The translations under genes were made by a program, and so were the position numbers. Of a stretch of DNA of 64,000 bases, positions 24,727-33,952 are shown piece by piece. Origin of the DNA: a gamma proteobacterium symbiont of Stewartia floridana (GTDB taxonomy: Bacteria > Pseudomonadota > Gammaproteobacteria > Chromatiales > Chromatiaceae). Within the stretch, counting starts at the first letter, position 1; the number at the start of each line of letters is the position of its first letter. The notes under the pieces were generated by a model that saw only the letters and a program-made list of their open reading frames with translations, had not been told where the DNA came from and did no database searches. The stretch is taken from the NCBI GenBank assembly GCA_003676145.1, contig NAUB01000025.1, positions 62,001-126,000 of the forward strand, read 5' to 3'.

Positions 24727-26357
24727 TGCAAAAACTCAACAAAATGATTGCGGCGTTTACTCTATTCGCCGGATTGATCCTATTCTCTACCGCCTCACAG
24801 AATGAAGTGGAGGTTGACTCCAAAGCCTATGCAACCGGCAAAGCCCTCTACAAACAGGGCATTCTGCCGAACGGGAAACTGGTAAAGGCTACCATCCAGG
24901 GCGATATCTCGGTGCAAGGGGATCAATTGATCTGTGAGACATGCCACCGCAAGAGTGGTTTGGGCTCAACCGAGGGGCAGCAGGTTGTCCCGGCAGTTGC
25001 CGGCAGTGTGCTCTTCAAACCCCTGAAACTGCCCACCAGTAAACCACCCGAGCCACCGGTCTATCGTGAAGCCTACACCCGTGAGACCTTGATGGCGGCG
25101 ATCAGGGATGGGGTGGATGCCAATGGTTATCCACTGGATCCCTTCATGCCAAGGTATCAGATCGATGAGCAGGCACTCGATGGTTTGATGGCCTATGTCA
25201 GTACGCTCTCCAATACCCCATCACCTGGTGTAGATGAAGAGACCATCCATTTCGCCACCATTGTCTTATCCTCCAACAAGGCGGAGGAGAACAAGGCGCT
25301 GATCGATGTCATGGAGACCTATGTCGAGCAGAAGAACATTGAAACCAGATATGAGACAAAACGGGCCAAGAATGCGCCATGGCACAAGGAGTGGATGTTC
25401 AAGCCCTATCGTAAGTGGCAGATCCATGTTTGGGAACTTACCGGTGATGAAGCGAGCTGGCCGGAACAACTGAGCACATACTATACAAAGCAACCGGTAT
25501 TCGCGCTGGTCAACGGTCTGGTTCCGACAGGCTGGAGCCGGGTCAGCGAGTTCTGCGAAGGGCATGGCATTCCCTGTCTTTTTCCTACCACACAGCAGCC
25601 GGTGATCAGTGATGAGAACTACTACACCATCTATCTGAACAAGGGGGCGTCGCATGAGTCTGAAGCGGTTGCCTCCTATATCCGCAAGAACCGTCCTGCC
25701 GCACGTGTCGTGCAGATCCATGATGAATCTGACATGCTGAGTTCCATCTCATCCAACGCACTGATTGATGAGCTGAATAAGGCTGGAATCAGCGTAGACT
25801 CGGTTGCTCTGGGGCAACTTGGCGATAAAACAGCGAGCGATTTTCGGATAAGCAAGGACGATACAGTCGTTTTGTGGCTGGATAGAGGTAAATCAGAGCA
25901 ACTCTTCAACAGTGGGCAGCTTAACAGCGCCGAGTTGATCATGCTCTCCAGTCAGTATTATGGAACAGACACCAAGCTTATCCCGCAGGACTTGACGGAC
26001 TCTGTTCTCTTCATTCACAGTGCTGAAATGCCAGATAAGTTGAACAGGCTGCTGATCCGCTCAACCGGTTGGTTCAGGGCAAAAAGGATCTATAATAAAG
26101 AGACAAAAGAGATTCAAGCCAACGCCTACTTTTCGCTGAAGGTGCTGGGCGATGCGGTTAAGCACATTCGTGGCTATTTCTATCGCGACTATATGATTGA
26201 AAAGATTGAACACATGATTGATGACTTACCTTATACCTCGATCTTCCCTCGCCTCAGCATGGCGCCGGATCAAAGGTTTGCATCACGGGGGTTCTATGTA
26301 GCTAAAACTGACGGCAAAGGAGGAATCACTAATCTCACTGGTTGGATAGCTCCCTGA
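24726..26357 (+). CDS. Cytochrome c fused to a periplasmic substrate-binding-like domain
   Basis: 543-aa exported protein. A hydrophobic N-terminus (about 5-22) precedes a class I cytochrome c domain with one haem site, Cys70-Glu-Thr-Cys73-His74; a Met in PFMPRY is a candidate sixth ligand. From about residue 165 to the end a periplasmic-binding-protein-like domain follows, of the two-lobed receptor type (VNGLVPTGWS, FCEGHGIPCLFPTT, ASYIRKNRPAARVVQIHD). There is no permease or ATPase next to it, so it is a receptor rather than a transporter part. Its start overlaps the SCO stop (TGATG), and the sensor kinase follows 43 bp later; it may present a redox or ligand signal to that kinase. Confidence 0.82.
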   Translation: MQKLNKMIAAFTLFAGLILFSTASQNEVEVDSKAYATGKALYKQGILPNGKLVKATIQGDISVQGDQLICETCHRKSGLGSTEGQQVVPAVAGSVLFKPLKLPTSKPPEPPVYREAYTRETLMAAIRDGVDANGYPLDPFMPRYQIDEQALDGLMAYVSTLSNTPSPGVDEETIHFATIVLSSNKAEENKALIDVMETYVEQKNIETRYETKRAKNAPWHKEWMFKPYRKWQIHVWELTGDEASWPEQLSTYYTKQPVFALVNGLVPTGWSRVSEFCEGHGIPCLFPTTQQPVISDENYYTIYLNKGASHESEAVASYIRKNRPAARVVQIHDESDMLSSISSNALIDELNKAGISVDSVALGQLGDKTASDFRISKDDTVVLWLDRGKSEQLFNSGQLNSAELIMLSSQYYGTDTKLIPQDLTDSVLFIHSAEMPDKLNRLLIRSTGWFRAKRIYNKETKEIQANAYFSLKVLGDAVKHIRGYFYRDYMIEKIEHMIDDLPYTSIFPRLSMAPDQRFASRGFYVAKTDGKGGITNLTGWIAP

Positions 26358-26400
26358 TGTAATCACGCGTTGTGAAACTTTGTAAATTAATGAGATTTGT

Positions 26401-27792
26401 TTGATGGATAACAATATCAACTACAACGCAAATCAATACAGGGAAGGTTATCAACTTGCCAAACGATTCGGCATAATCAGTTTTATTGCCATTATCCTGA
26501 TCGCCATCGTTATCCTTTTTCTGTTTCGATATGAAACTGCCCGCATCATCCAGGACTCCACAAAGCAGAGCAATGAGTCACTGACCATCGCCACAGAGTA
26601 CACGCTCAACGACCATTTTGTGATGTACCTGAATCTGATGAAGCTGAATGATAAAAAGCCTGGCGAGATGCCGCTGGAGCCGATGCTAGAACGTGCATTG
26701 CAGAGAATGATAAGGGATACCAATGTAGACCGAGTCAAGCTTTATGATCGTTCGGGAAAAGTGGCTTACTCTTCCAGGGCCGATGCATATGACGACGATG
26801 ATGAGAATAATGACGGCTTTATCTCTGCGCTGTCAGGTACTCCACGAACGGTTTTAAACTATCGGGACAGTTTCAGTATCTTTGATACCAATGATCACGA
26901 TGTGAATCTGGTACAGACCTATGTGCCGATTCGCACTAATGAAAACACCCCGGTGATGGGTGTGATGGAGGTCTATTACGACATCAGTGACTATGTCAGT
27001 CATGCCATGCGGGCAATCATCATTGTGATGTCTGTGACGATGTTGCTGATGCTGTTTCTCTATACATTCCTACTGATGCATATCAAACGCTCCGAACGGA
27101 TTATTGAGTCGCAAAACCGCATTACGCGGGAGAAAAAAGCAATGCTTGAATTTCTCACGGCGAAAATGATCAATGCTCAGGAGGATGAGAAGAAACGCAT
27201 CGCCTTTGAGTTGCATGAGGATGTGGTGCAGACCCTTTCCGGAGTCAAAATGCAGCTGGAGAAATATATCCTGCAGTTTGACAAGAAGGATGATGGGTCT
27301 GATTCGGATCAGCTCACTACAGTCATCATACCCACCTTGCAGAATGCTGCACACAAGATCCGCGCCGTCGCACTCGATTTGCGTCCACCGAGCCTGGATG
27401 ATTTCGGCCTTAAGGCGGCACTTAATTCACTGGTTTCCGAATGTCATACCATCACCACCGGAGTGCAGATCACGGTCGATATATCGGTCAATGAAGAGTT
27501 GATATCTCAAGATCAAAAGTCGATTCTCTATAGGATGTTCAAGGATACCCTCAAGGCAATCTGCTTCGATGAAAAGATCGATGGAGAAGTGATCATTACT
27601 TTGAACAATGTTGATGATCTGCTGCAACTGCAAGCCAAGATCATCAATAAGCAGAAGAACCTGAACTACAATGGACAACTGCCTGGTTTCTTCGTTGCCA
27701 TGCAGGAGAAAACCATACTTTCAGGTGGTGAATTCTTTGTCATAGAGCTTTCTGAAGGTTTACTGGAAGTCAAAGCTGTATGGTCCTATTGA
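26401..27792 (+). CDS. Membrane sensor kinase of the NarX type with decayed ATPase domain
   Basis: 463 aa. Two transmembrane helices (about 22-43 and 203-228) enclose a periplasmic sensor of about 160 residues with a Cache-like pattern (VDRVKLYDRSGKVAYSS, PVMGVMEVYYDIS). The HisKA_3 domain is intact: EKKRIAFELHEDVVQ with phospho-acceptor His272, and LDLRPPSLDDFGL. The following ATPase domain is not: the N-box position reads RMFKDTLKAICFDE without the Asn pair, there is no DNGxG box and no GxGL loop. It probably cannot bind ATP in the normal way. It may pair with another kinase, for example the soluble one at 5576. It ends the forward cluster. Confidence 0.85.
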   Translation: MMDNNINYNANQYREGYQLAKRFGIISFIAIILIAIVILFLFRYETARIIQDSTKQSNESLTIATEYTLNDHFVMYLNLMKLNDKKPGEMPLEPMLERALQRMIRDTNVDRVKLYDRSGKVAYSSRADAYDDDDENNDGFISALSGTPRTVLNYRDSFSIFDTNDHDVNLVQTYVPIRTNENTPVMGVMEVYYDISDYVSHAMRAIIIVMSVTMLLMLFLYTFLLMHIKRSERIIESQNRITREKKAMLEFLTAKMINAQEDEKKRIAFELHEDVVQTLSGVKMQLEKYILQFDKKDDGSDSDQLTTVIIPTLQNAAHKIRAVALDLRPPSLDDFGLKAALNSLVSECHTITTGVQITVDISVNEELISQDQKSILYRMFKDTLKAICFDEKIDGEVIITLNNVDDLLQLQAKIINKQKNLNYNGQLPGFFVAMQEKTILSGGEFFVIELSEGLLEVKAVWSY

Positions 27793-27822
27793 CCAGGGAA
27801 TTATCAGCGATTCCGCCAAGCG

Positions 27823-27848
27823 CTTGATTGTCACCTATCAAGGTTTTT
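27823..27848 (+). terminator. Weak intrinsic terminator after the sensor kinase
   Basis: A 6-bp stem cttgat / atcaag with an 8-nt loop is followed by gttttt. It is forward-oriented and overlaps the stop codon of the convergent protease gene. The stem is short, so efficiency is uncertain. Confidence 0.4.
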
Positions 27849-28848
27849 CCAGACTTAAAACTGCTAGCATACCGTTCCGGTAGATTTGAAAATTGATCGG
27901 CTCACCCGCGTCCATACGATCTATTTTTTCTCTTATTTTCTGGAAACTGAGTTGACCATCCAGGGGTATTTCAGCAACGGATACGATGATATCGCCACCC
28001 AGTAACAGTTCCTGGTTGTTTATTTTAACCGGAATGGTGCCTTCGCGCAGTTGAAGTCGATCGGTTGCAGAGCCTTCAGCGATCTTTTGGATCAATATGC
28101 CATAGTCGAGGGGATAGTTGATGGCCTTTGCTATATCCGCCGTGATTGGCAAGCCATTCAAGCCACTCCAATAGTTGTTTCTCTCCAGCATCAACTCTCT
28201 GGCAGTGTTTGACGTCACGGCAAAGCCTATACCCTGGTGCCCTCCGGATGTGGTCTCGATGTAGCTGACGATGCCGATCACTTCACCATCGAGATTACAG
28301 ACCGGTCCTCCGGAGTTGCCTTTGTTGATCGCCGCATCGGTTTGTAAAAAGTCACCGAGCAGAAACAACTTGCCCAGCTCCGGGCCTGAGTGTCTGGCAC
28401 TGATATGCCCTGTGGTGAGGGTGTGGTGAAGACCGTAGGGCGACCCGATCACGAACACTTCATTGCCAATCTGGACTTCATCGGAATCTCCCAGCTTGGC
28501 AGCGACCAGGTTGTCCGGGATTTTTTGTAACTTGAGTAGAGCAAGATCGGCAGCAGGTTCTGTGCCTACGACCTTGGCAAGTACCCGTTGGCCGTCTTTG
28601 AACTCAACATGAACCGCATCGCTGGTATGGACCACATGTGCCGCTGTCAGAATATCACCCTCTTGGCTGATGACCACACCACTGCCCAGGCCTTGCTCCA
28701 CTTTTTCAGTGACTGGAGAGGTGGAGTAGGTATGCAGTACAACCACTGAAGGATCGACCTGGGCGAACTGTCGACTGAAGTCTGTGGCATGGCACAAAAC
28801 CGGCAAAAACAGGGCAAAGTAGAGTAACTGAGATATCTTACGATTCAA
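27838..28848 (-). CDS. HtrA/Deg-like periplasmic serine protease
   Basis: 336-aa S1C-family protease for envelope protein quality control. Signal peptide at 1-21 (LLYFALFLPVLCHA). The catalytic triad is His71 (TAAHVV), Asp101 (AADLALL) and Ser179 (NKGNSGGPV). A single PDZ-like domain fills about 235-336, shorter than the two-PDZ DegP/DegQ and closer to DegS in size, but with a cleavable signal instead of a clear membrane anchor. The start is a TTG at 28848 with gagg eight bases upstream. It is convergent with the MCO cluster and may be unrelated to it. Confidence 0.9.
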   Translation of the reverse strand: MNRKISQLLYFALFLPVLCHATDFSRQFAQVDPSVVVLHTYSTSPVTEKVEQGLGSGVVISQEGDILTAAHVVHTSDAVHVEFKDGQRVLAKVVGTEPAADLALLKLQKIPDNLVAAKLGDSDEVQIGNEVFVIGSPYGLHHTLTTGHISARHSGPELGKLFLLGDFLQTDAAINKGNSGGPVCNLDGEVIGIVSYIETTSGGHQGIGFAVTSNTARELMLERNNYWSGLNGLPITADIAKAINYPLDYGILIQKIAEGSATDRLQLREGTIPVKINNQELLLGGDIIVSVAEIPLDGQLSFQKIREKIDRMDAGEPINFQIYRNGMLAVLSLEKP

Positions 28849-29171
28849 TAGGGTAACCTCGAACGGTTGGCGATTTTGCGATCTCGGATAGATCTCTCAT
28901 TCCGGTATTCGCAGGCGCGACAAAAAGTGAATTACCGAAAAGTTCTTGATTCAGTCACTATAGCATCAAATATAAGGCTCCCTGCTATGGGTCAGCTTTA
29001 GGTGGCATTCAGTCAAGGATCGATATCATTACATATCAATCTGCCGGTAGATATCCATCGGCTTGGCAATGGTGTTGAATCGATTTCAGGATGCTACTAA
29101 GCTTAACCGGTAAATAACGACGCCCAGGGCCTGTTAACACTAATCAATCACTCACAAGTTGGAGGGTGAAG
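28849..29171. other. Intergenic region between protease and small gene
   Basis: About 320 bp between divergent genes, so it should hold both promoters. I see no ORF, hairpin or clear operator. The right end has the strong ribosome site ttggaggg of the next gene. Confidence 0.4.
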
Positions 29172-29426
29172 ATGGCTGCCAGTAGATTTCTAGTCATTCA
29201 CTATCTGGATGGTACGAGCGAGACTTTCACTTTTCCAAAACAGGCGAAAGACCATTACGACCTGATGGGCAAATTGAATGATGCGATGAAGACAGATCGA
29301 TTGGTAATTGAAGCAGACGGCCATCTGAATATCATTCCGTTGAGTGCGATTAAACGAATGCAGTTTTCACCGGCGCCTGAAACCTTGCCAGCTGAAGTCA
29401 TCAAACAGGCTTCATTGAATCCCTGA
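29172..29426 (+). CDS. Small conserved-looking hypothetical protein
   Basis: 84 aa. The ATG at 29172 has a near-perfect ribosome site (ggagg at 29160-29164); the frame also has a GTG at 29166. The N-terminal half looks like a small beta-strand domain (FLVIHYLDGTSETFTFPKQ) and is followed by a helix and a second strand pair. No known motif or signal peptide. It stands alone between divergent and convergent neighbours. Confidence 0.6.
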   Translation: MAASRFLVIHYLDGTSETFTFPKQAKDHYDLMGKLNDAMKTDRLVIEADGHLNIIPLSAIKRMQFSPAPETLPAEVIKQASLNP

Positions 29427-29492
29427 GGCATCCTTGTTTCGGAAATCTCCATCTGAAAGAAGTTATCTTCTGTTTGATAGACTCATCGGCGA

Positions 29493-32400
29493 TCACTTCG
29501 CTGGTGCTTCGATCTTGAACATGATGGCATAGAGTGTCGGTACGAACAGCAGAGTCAGCAGGGTGGCGAAACCCAGTCCGGCCATGATGGTCAGGGACAT
29601 GTTGACGAAGAAGACATCCTGCAACAATGGAATCAACCCAAGGATCGTGGTCGCTGCGGCCAATACCACCGGTCGCAGACGACTCACGGTTGAATCAAGA
29701 ATCGCTTCATAGCCCGGTTTCTCATTGGCGATCTGCTGATCGATTTCATCGATCAGAACGATGGCGTTCTTGATCAACAGGCCGATCAGAGAGAGCGCGC
29801 CCAGCAGCGACATGAAATCAAAGGCACCGTTGAAACCGAGCAGTCCCGCGGTGATACCGACGATTGCCAAGGGTACGGTAAGCCAGATGATCAGCGGTTG
29901 GCGCAGTTTGCCGAAAAGCAGAATACTCACCAGAATCATCAGCAGAAAGCCGAATGGCAGTGAACTGGCGAGGCCGGCCTGGGCATTCTGTGAATCCTCA
30001 TACTCACCCCCCCAACTGAAACTGTAGCCAGGCGGTAGTTCAATCGCCTCGATCTGGGGTTTCAGTCGACTGAATAGTGGCGTCGCGAGTTCGCCGGTTG
30101 GATTGCATTGTGCGATGATGGTTTGGATCCGGTCCCGGGAGCGGATCAGCGGATTTTCGAAAACCGTCTCAAAACCGTTAACCACCTGGGCTGCCGGAAC
30201 GGATTGGTTGAGTACCGGGCTCCAGAGCACGATATCCCGCAGGTTACCCACATCGCTGCGCTCATCTTCGGAGGCACGCATATAGATCGGCAATACCCGG
30301 ATTCCGTCCCGGAACTGACCCACTGGGGTGCCATCCATCGCATATTGCAGGGCATAGGCGAGACTCTCCCGAGTAATACCCAGTTGCCGGCCAACCTGTT
30401 CGTTGAAAATCGGCCGTATCACTTTTACCGGCTGACGCCAGTCATCGCGGATATCCTTCGCTTCAGGGTCAGCCCGCATGATCTGCTGGGCCTGCAGGGA
30501 GAGCTTACGCAATACGACCGGGTCCGGCCCTTGAAAGCGTGCTTCAATTTTACTGTCACGACCGGGGCCAATGCGCAGGGATTTGATGATCGGGTCGGTC
30601 CAGGGGTAGTGCTCCTTCATATGCCGGTCGACTTTCTCCCAGACCTCGGCAATTCGCTCACGGGTATCGGTCTTGACGATGATCTGGCTGTAGACAGATG
30701 AAGTCTCTTTGGGGTTATAGACTAGTGTGAAGCGCTGGTGACCACCACCAATGGTGATACTGGTCTGTTCCACGCCTTCCTGCTCAAGCAGAAACTGGTT
30801 GATCTGCAGCGTATCTTCACGGGTGGCCCGTATATCCGTTCCCTCGATCTGCCAGATATCGACAAAGAACATGGGTGTGTTGGATTCCGGGAAGAAGGCC
30901 TGCTTGACGCTGCCGAAGCCGATCACTGCGAGTACGAACAGACCGATCACAAAGCTCACGGTAATCCAACGCAGACGGATCGCTCGATCGACGAGAGTAC
31001 GAAACAGTTTGAAGACACCACCGCCATAGGGGTCCTCACCCTGATCTGTAGTCCCTGTGCCGGGTTTCAGTAGCAGTGCGCAGAGCAGGGGGGTTGTACT
31101 GATGGCCGTGATCCAGGAGAGCAGCAGAGAGTAGAGAATTACCCAGAACAGGGAGTTGGCGAATTCACCGGTACTGTCCTGGGATAGGCCAATGGCTGAG
31201 AAGGCGAGAATACCGATGATGGTACCGCCCAACAGTGCCCAGATGGTCTTTCCCACGGTCTCCCGGGCGGCCTGGGCTGCCTGCATGCCGCTCTGCATGC
31301 GTACCAGCATCCCCTCGGCCACCACGATGGCATTATCCACCAGCATGCCCAGGGCGATGACCAGGGCACCGAGGGAGATACGTTGCAGCTCGATTCCATC
31401 GAGGTGCATCAATAACAGGGTTCCGGATACGGTAATCAGCAGTACCGCACCGATGATCAGACCGACCCGCAGACCCATGAAGGCCAGCAGCACGACAATA
31501 ACAATGGCGACCGCCTGTCCTACGCTGACGATGAAGCCACTCACCGATTTGTCGACTTCCGCCGGCTGATTGTAGATCTCTTTGATTTCCATGCCGATCG
31601 GTATATTGGGGATCAGCTGTTCAACCCGACTGCGTAGACGCTCTCCAACCGCGACCACGTTTTCACCGGTCAGCATGGAGATACCGATAGTCAGTGCCGG
31701 TTTGCCGTTCAGATAGTAGTGTTGACTGGGTACTTCATCGTAAGCACGGGTAATGGTTGCGATGTCTTTCAAGTAGATCAGCCGTTTATCATCGGAGGCG
31801 ACCAGGATATCGCCGATCGACGTGACCGATTCAAGCTCCCCGCTGGGGACAATTCGCAGGCGCTGTTTTTGTACATTGCCATGTCCTGCGGTAACCACTG
31901 CATTCTGCGATTGAAGCAGTTGAGCGATGCTGGACGGAGAGATGCCGAGCTCTCCGAGTCGCTCCCGTGACATGTCCACATAGACCACTTCCTTTTGCTC
32001 ACCGCCGATCGAGACTTTGCGAATCCCGGGCACCAGCACCAGTTCCTGCTTGAGGTAGTCTGCGAAATCCCATAGATCGCGCCAGCTGTATCCCGGGCCT
32101 GTGAGCGCCAGGTAGACACCGAAGACATCGCCGAAATCATCGATCACCATCGGATCCTGGGCACCGGGAGGCAGCTTGTTTTTCATGTCGACGATTTTGC
32201 GTCGCAGCTCATCGAAGATGTCGGGAAAGTCATCGGCCCGGTACTTGTCCTTGAATTCGATGGAGATGTCGGACATACCCGGTCGAGAGATCGACATATT
32301 GATCCGCTTGACCTGTTCCAGGCGTTGGATGGCGTCTTCGATGTGATAGGTCACCTCATCCTGCACCTCCTGGGCGGATGCGCCTGGATAGAGGGTGATG

Positions 32401-32540
32401 ACCTTGGCGTTTTTGATGGTGAACGCCGGATCCTCCAGCTTACCCATCTTATCGAAACTGAGCAGGCCGCCACCGACCAGAATGATCACCAGCAACCAGG
32501 AGATGACCGGTGTGCGGACAGAGTATTCCCCGATATTCAT
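29493..32540 (-). CDS. RND-family efflux pump, inner-membrane transporter
   Basis: 1015-aa AcrB/MexB-superfamily proton antiporter. It starts with the TM1 segment SVRTPVISWLLVIILVGGG. Two large periplasmic loops and twelve helices can be followed. TM4 has GALVIALGMLVDNAIVVAEG with the proton-relay Asp. It lies 27 bp behind its adaptor gene, with which it forms an operon. No TolC-type outer-membrane gene is nearby, so it must use one encoded elsewhere. The sequence is closer to the small-molecule/multidrug branch than to the CusA heavy-metal branch, but the substrate cannot be read. Confidence 0.92.
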   Translation of the reverse strand: MNIGEYSVRTPVISWLLVIILVGGGLLSFDKMGKLEDPAFTIKNAKVITLYPGASAQEVQDEVTYHIEDAIQRLEQVKRINMSISRPGMSDISIEFKDKYRADDFPDIFDELRRKIVDMKNKLPPGAQDPMVIDDFGDVFGVYLALTGPGYSWRDLWDFADYLKQELVLVPGIRKVSIGGEQKEVVYVDMSRERLGELGISPSSIAQLLQSQNAVVTAGHGNVQKQRLRIVPSGELESVTSIGDILVASDDKRLIYLKDIATITRAYDEVPSQHYYLNGKPALTIGISMLTGENVVAVGERLRSRVEQLIPNIPIGMEIKEIYNQPAEVDKSVSGFIVSVGQAVAIVIVVLLAFMGLRVGLIIGAVLLITVSGTLLLMHLDGIELQRISLGALVIALGMLVDNAIVVAEGMLVRMQSGMQAAQAARETVGKTIWALLGGTIIGILAFSAIGLSQDSTGEFANSLFWVILYSLLLSWITAISTTPLLCALLLKPGTGTTDQGEDPYGGGVFKLFRTLVDRAIRLRWITVSFVIGLFVLAVIGFGSVKQAFFPESNTPMFFVDIWQIEGTDIRATREDTLQINQFLLEQEGVEQTSITIGGGHQRFTLVYNPKETSSVYSQIIVKTDTRERIAEVWEKVDRHMKEHYPWTDPIIKSLRIGPGRDSKIEARFQGPDPVVLRKLSLQAQQIMRADPEAKDIRDDWRQPVKVIRPIFNEQVGRQLGITRESLAYALQYAMDGTPVGQFRDGIRVLPIYMRASEDERSDVGNLRDIVLWSPVLNQSVPAAQVVNGFETVFENPLIRSRDRIQTIIAQCNPTGELATPLFSRLKPQIEAIELPPGYSFSWGGEYEDSQNAQAGLASSLPFGFLLMILVSILLFGKLRQPLIIWLTVPLAIVGITAGLLGFNGAFDFMSLLGALSLIGLLIKNAIVLIDEIDQQIANEKPGYEAILDSTVSRLRPVVLAAATTILGLIPLLQDVFFVNMSLTIMAGLGFATLLTLLFVPTLYAIMFKIEAPAK

Positions 32541-32567
32541 GTGTGCCCCTATACTTGCTGTTGCCGG

Positions 32568-33689
32568 CTATTGGTACTTCAGATCTTCAGGTCTCTGCAT
32601 GGCCTGTTCTTTCTCCGGCATCAGCCGTACCTTCATTCCATCCACCAGAAACGGGGCTCCTGCGGTAACGACCCTGTCGCCTGGCATCAACCCTTCGAAA
32701 ACCTCGATGTTCTCTCCGGAGAGGCGACCGACCTTCACACTACGGGGCTGAACCGTCATGCTCTCGGTCTCTATGACCCAGGCCTGGGGATCGAGTTTAT
32801 AGTCACCGACGATGGCGCTGGCGGGTACGGTAAAGACGTCGCTGCCACTGTCAAACTTACTGAAATCGACGGTCACCTTGGCGGTCATGCCAGGCAGGAT
32901 ATTGGCACTCTTCAGCCTTTGCATGGTGTAGGTGACTTGGAAGGTCTGGGTCTTGGCGTCCGCCTGGGTGGTGATTTCCCGGAAGGTGAGAGGGTAGTTG
33001 CTGCCGGGAATGTCGGCAAACGAGACACTCACCGATACATACTCTTTCGCATTCTCCCGATCCTCGGCGGACAATCCCCGTAGAAGGTTCTCCGGTACAT
33101 CGAACTTCACTTCGAGTTCCGAGATATCCTGCAGCACCAGGATCGACTGCTTCGCCTGCACCTCTTCAAAGTTATCGATATTGAGGCGTGCAATGGTACC
33201 GCTGAAGGGGGCTGTCAGCTTGGTGTAGTTAAGGTCCTGCTGGGCAGCTTTCAGTGCGGCACTGGAACTCTTGAATTCCGCTTCAAGTTTATCGAAATCC
33301 ATCTTCGAGATGTTTCCCTTTTTTACCAACTCCTTGGCTCGGGTAAAGTTACGCTTGGCCTGGTCAAAGTTGGCTTCACGGTCGTTATAGACGATCTGCA
33401 GGTCGGTTGGATCGAGTGCGGCGACCTGTTGCCCCGCCTTGACCTGATCCCCCTCTTTGACGCTCAACTCCTTGAGTACCCCTGAGACACGAAAAGCGAG
33501 CTCCGCTTTGCGACCTGCATCGATGCGCGCAGGAAAGGTGCGGATTGCGCCGCTGGCGGTGGATTCAATCAAAAAACTCTTTACCGGGCGAATCACCTCG
33601 GCCTGTGTGGTGGTCGGGGGTTCACTGCACCCAGCGAGAGAGAAAAGGACCAGAGCTAAGCCGATGACGGCACTATTTGACTGATTCAT
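32568..33689 (-). CDS. RND efflux adaptor (membrane fusion) lipoprotein
   Basis: 373-aa periplasmic adaptor. The N-terminus is a lipoprotein signal with lipobox LAGC (Cys21). Then follow the lipoyl/barrel-sandwich halves around a coiled-coil hairpin (about 65-175; ALDPTDLQIVYNDREANFDQ, LNYTKLTAPFSGTIARL), a beta-barrel domain and a membrane-proximal domain with PASAIVGDY and VEGLMPGDRVV-type motifs. First gene of the two-gene operon with the transporter at 29493. Confidence 0.92.
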   Translation of the reverse strand: MNQSNSAVIGLALVLFSLAGCSEPPTTTQAEVIRPVKSFLIESTASGAIRTFPARIDAGRKAELAFRVSGVLKELSVKEGDQVKAGQQVAALDPTDLQIVYNDREANFDQAKRNFTRAKELVKKGNISKMDFDKLEAEFKSSSAALKAAQQDLNYTKLTAPFSGTIARLNIDNFEEVQAKQSILVLQDISELEVKFDVPENLLRGLSAEDRENAKEYVSVSVSFADIPGSNYPLTFREITTQADAKTQTFQVTYTMQRLKSANILPGMTAKVTVDFSKFDSGSDVFTVPASAIVGDYKLDPQAWVIETESMTVQPRSVKVGRLSGENIEVFEGLMPGDRVVTAGAPFLVDGMKVRLMPEKEQAMQRPEDLKYQ

Positions 33690-33952
33690 TGTTGCTTTGT
33701 ACTCCAGCTGAACAGGCCCAGTAGGCTGGACTTTTTGTATTCTTGGTTTAACCTGAATCTGAGGGTGGAAGAGGCACGTTAATGCTTCCCTGGCGTTTTA
33801 AAGTATCCGCTTTAGTAATGGGTGTAGCGGGTGATTTTGATGCCCTAGGGAATCCTGTCATTCATAAATGGTGCTTTTTGATGAACCCATGAATTCAGCT
33901 TTAACTTTACTTTAGCGCCAATCAACAAAAATAGACAGCTGGTGGCTGCACA

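Noticed and set aside
29120-29150. GGGCCTGTTAACACTAAT sequence as the end of a mobile repeat
   Set aside because: It resembled a repeat end, but I saw no second copy, inverted partner or target duplication in the window.
29493-33689. RND pair as a copper/silver exporter serving the multicopper oxidase cluster
   Set aside because: The transporter lacks features of the CusA branch that I could recognise, and it is separated from the cluster by unrelated genes in the opposite orientation.
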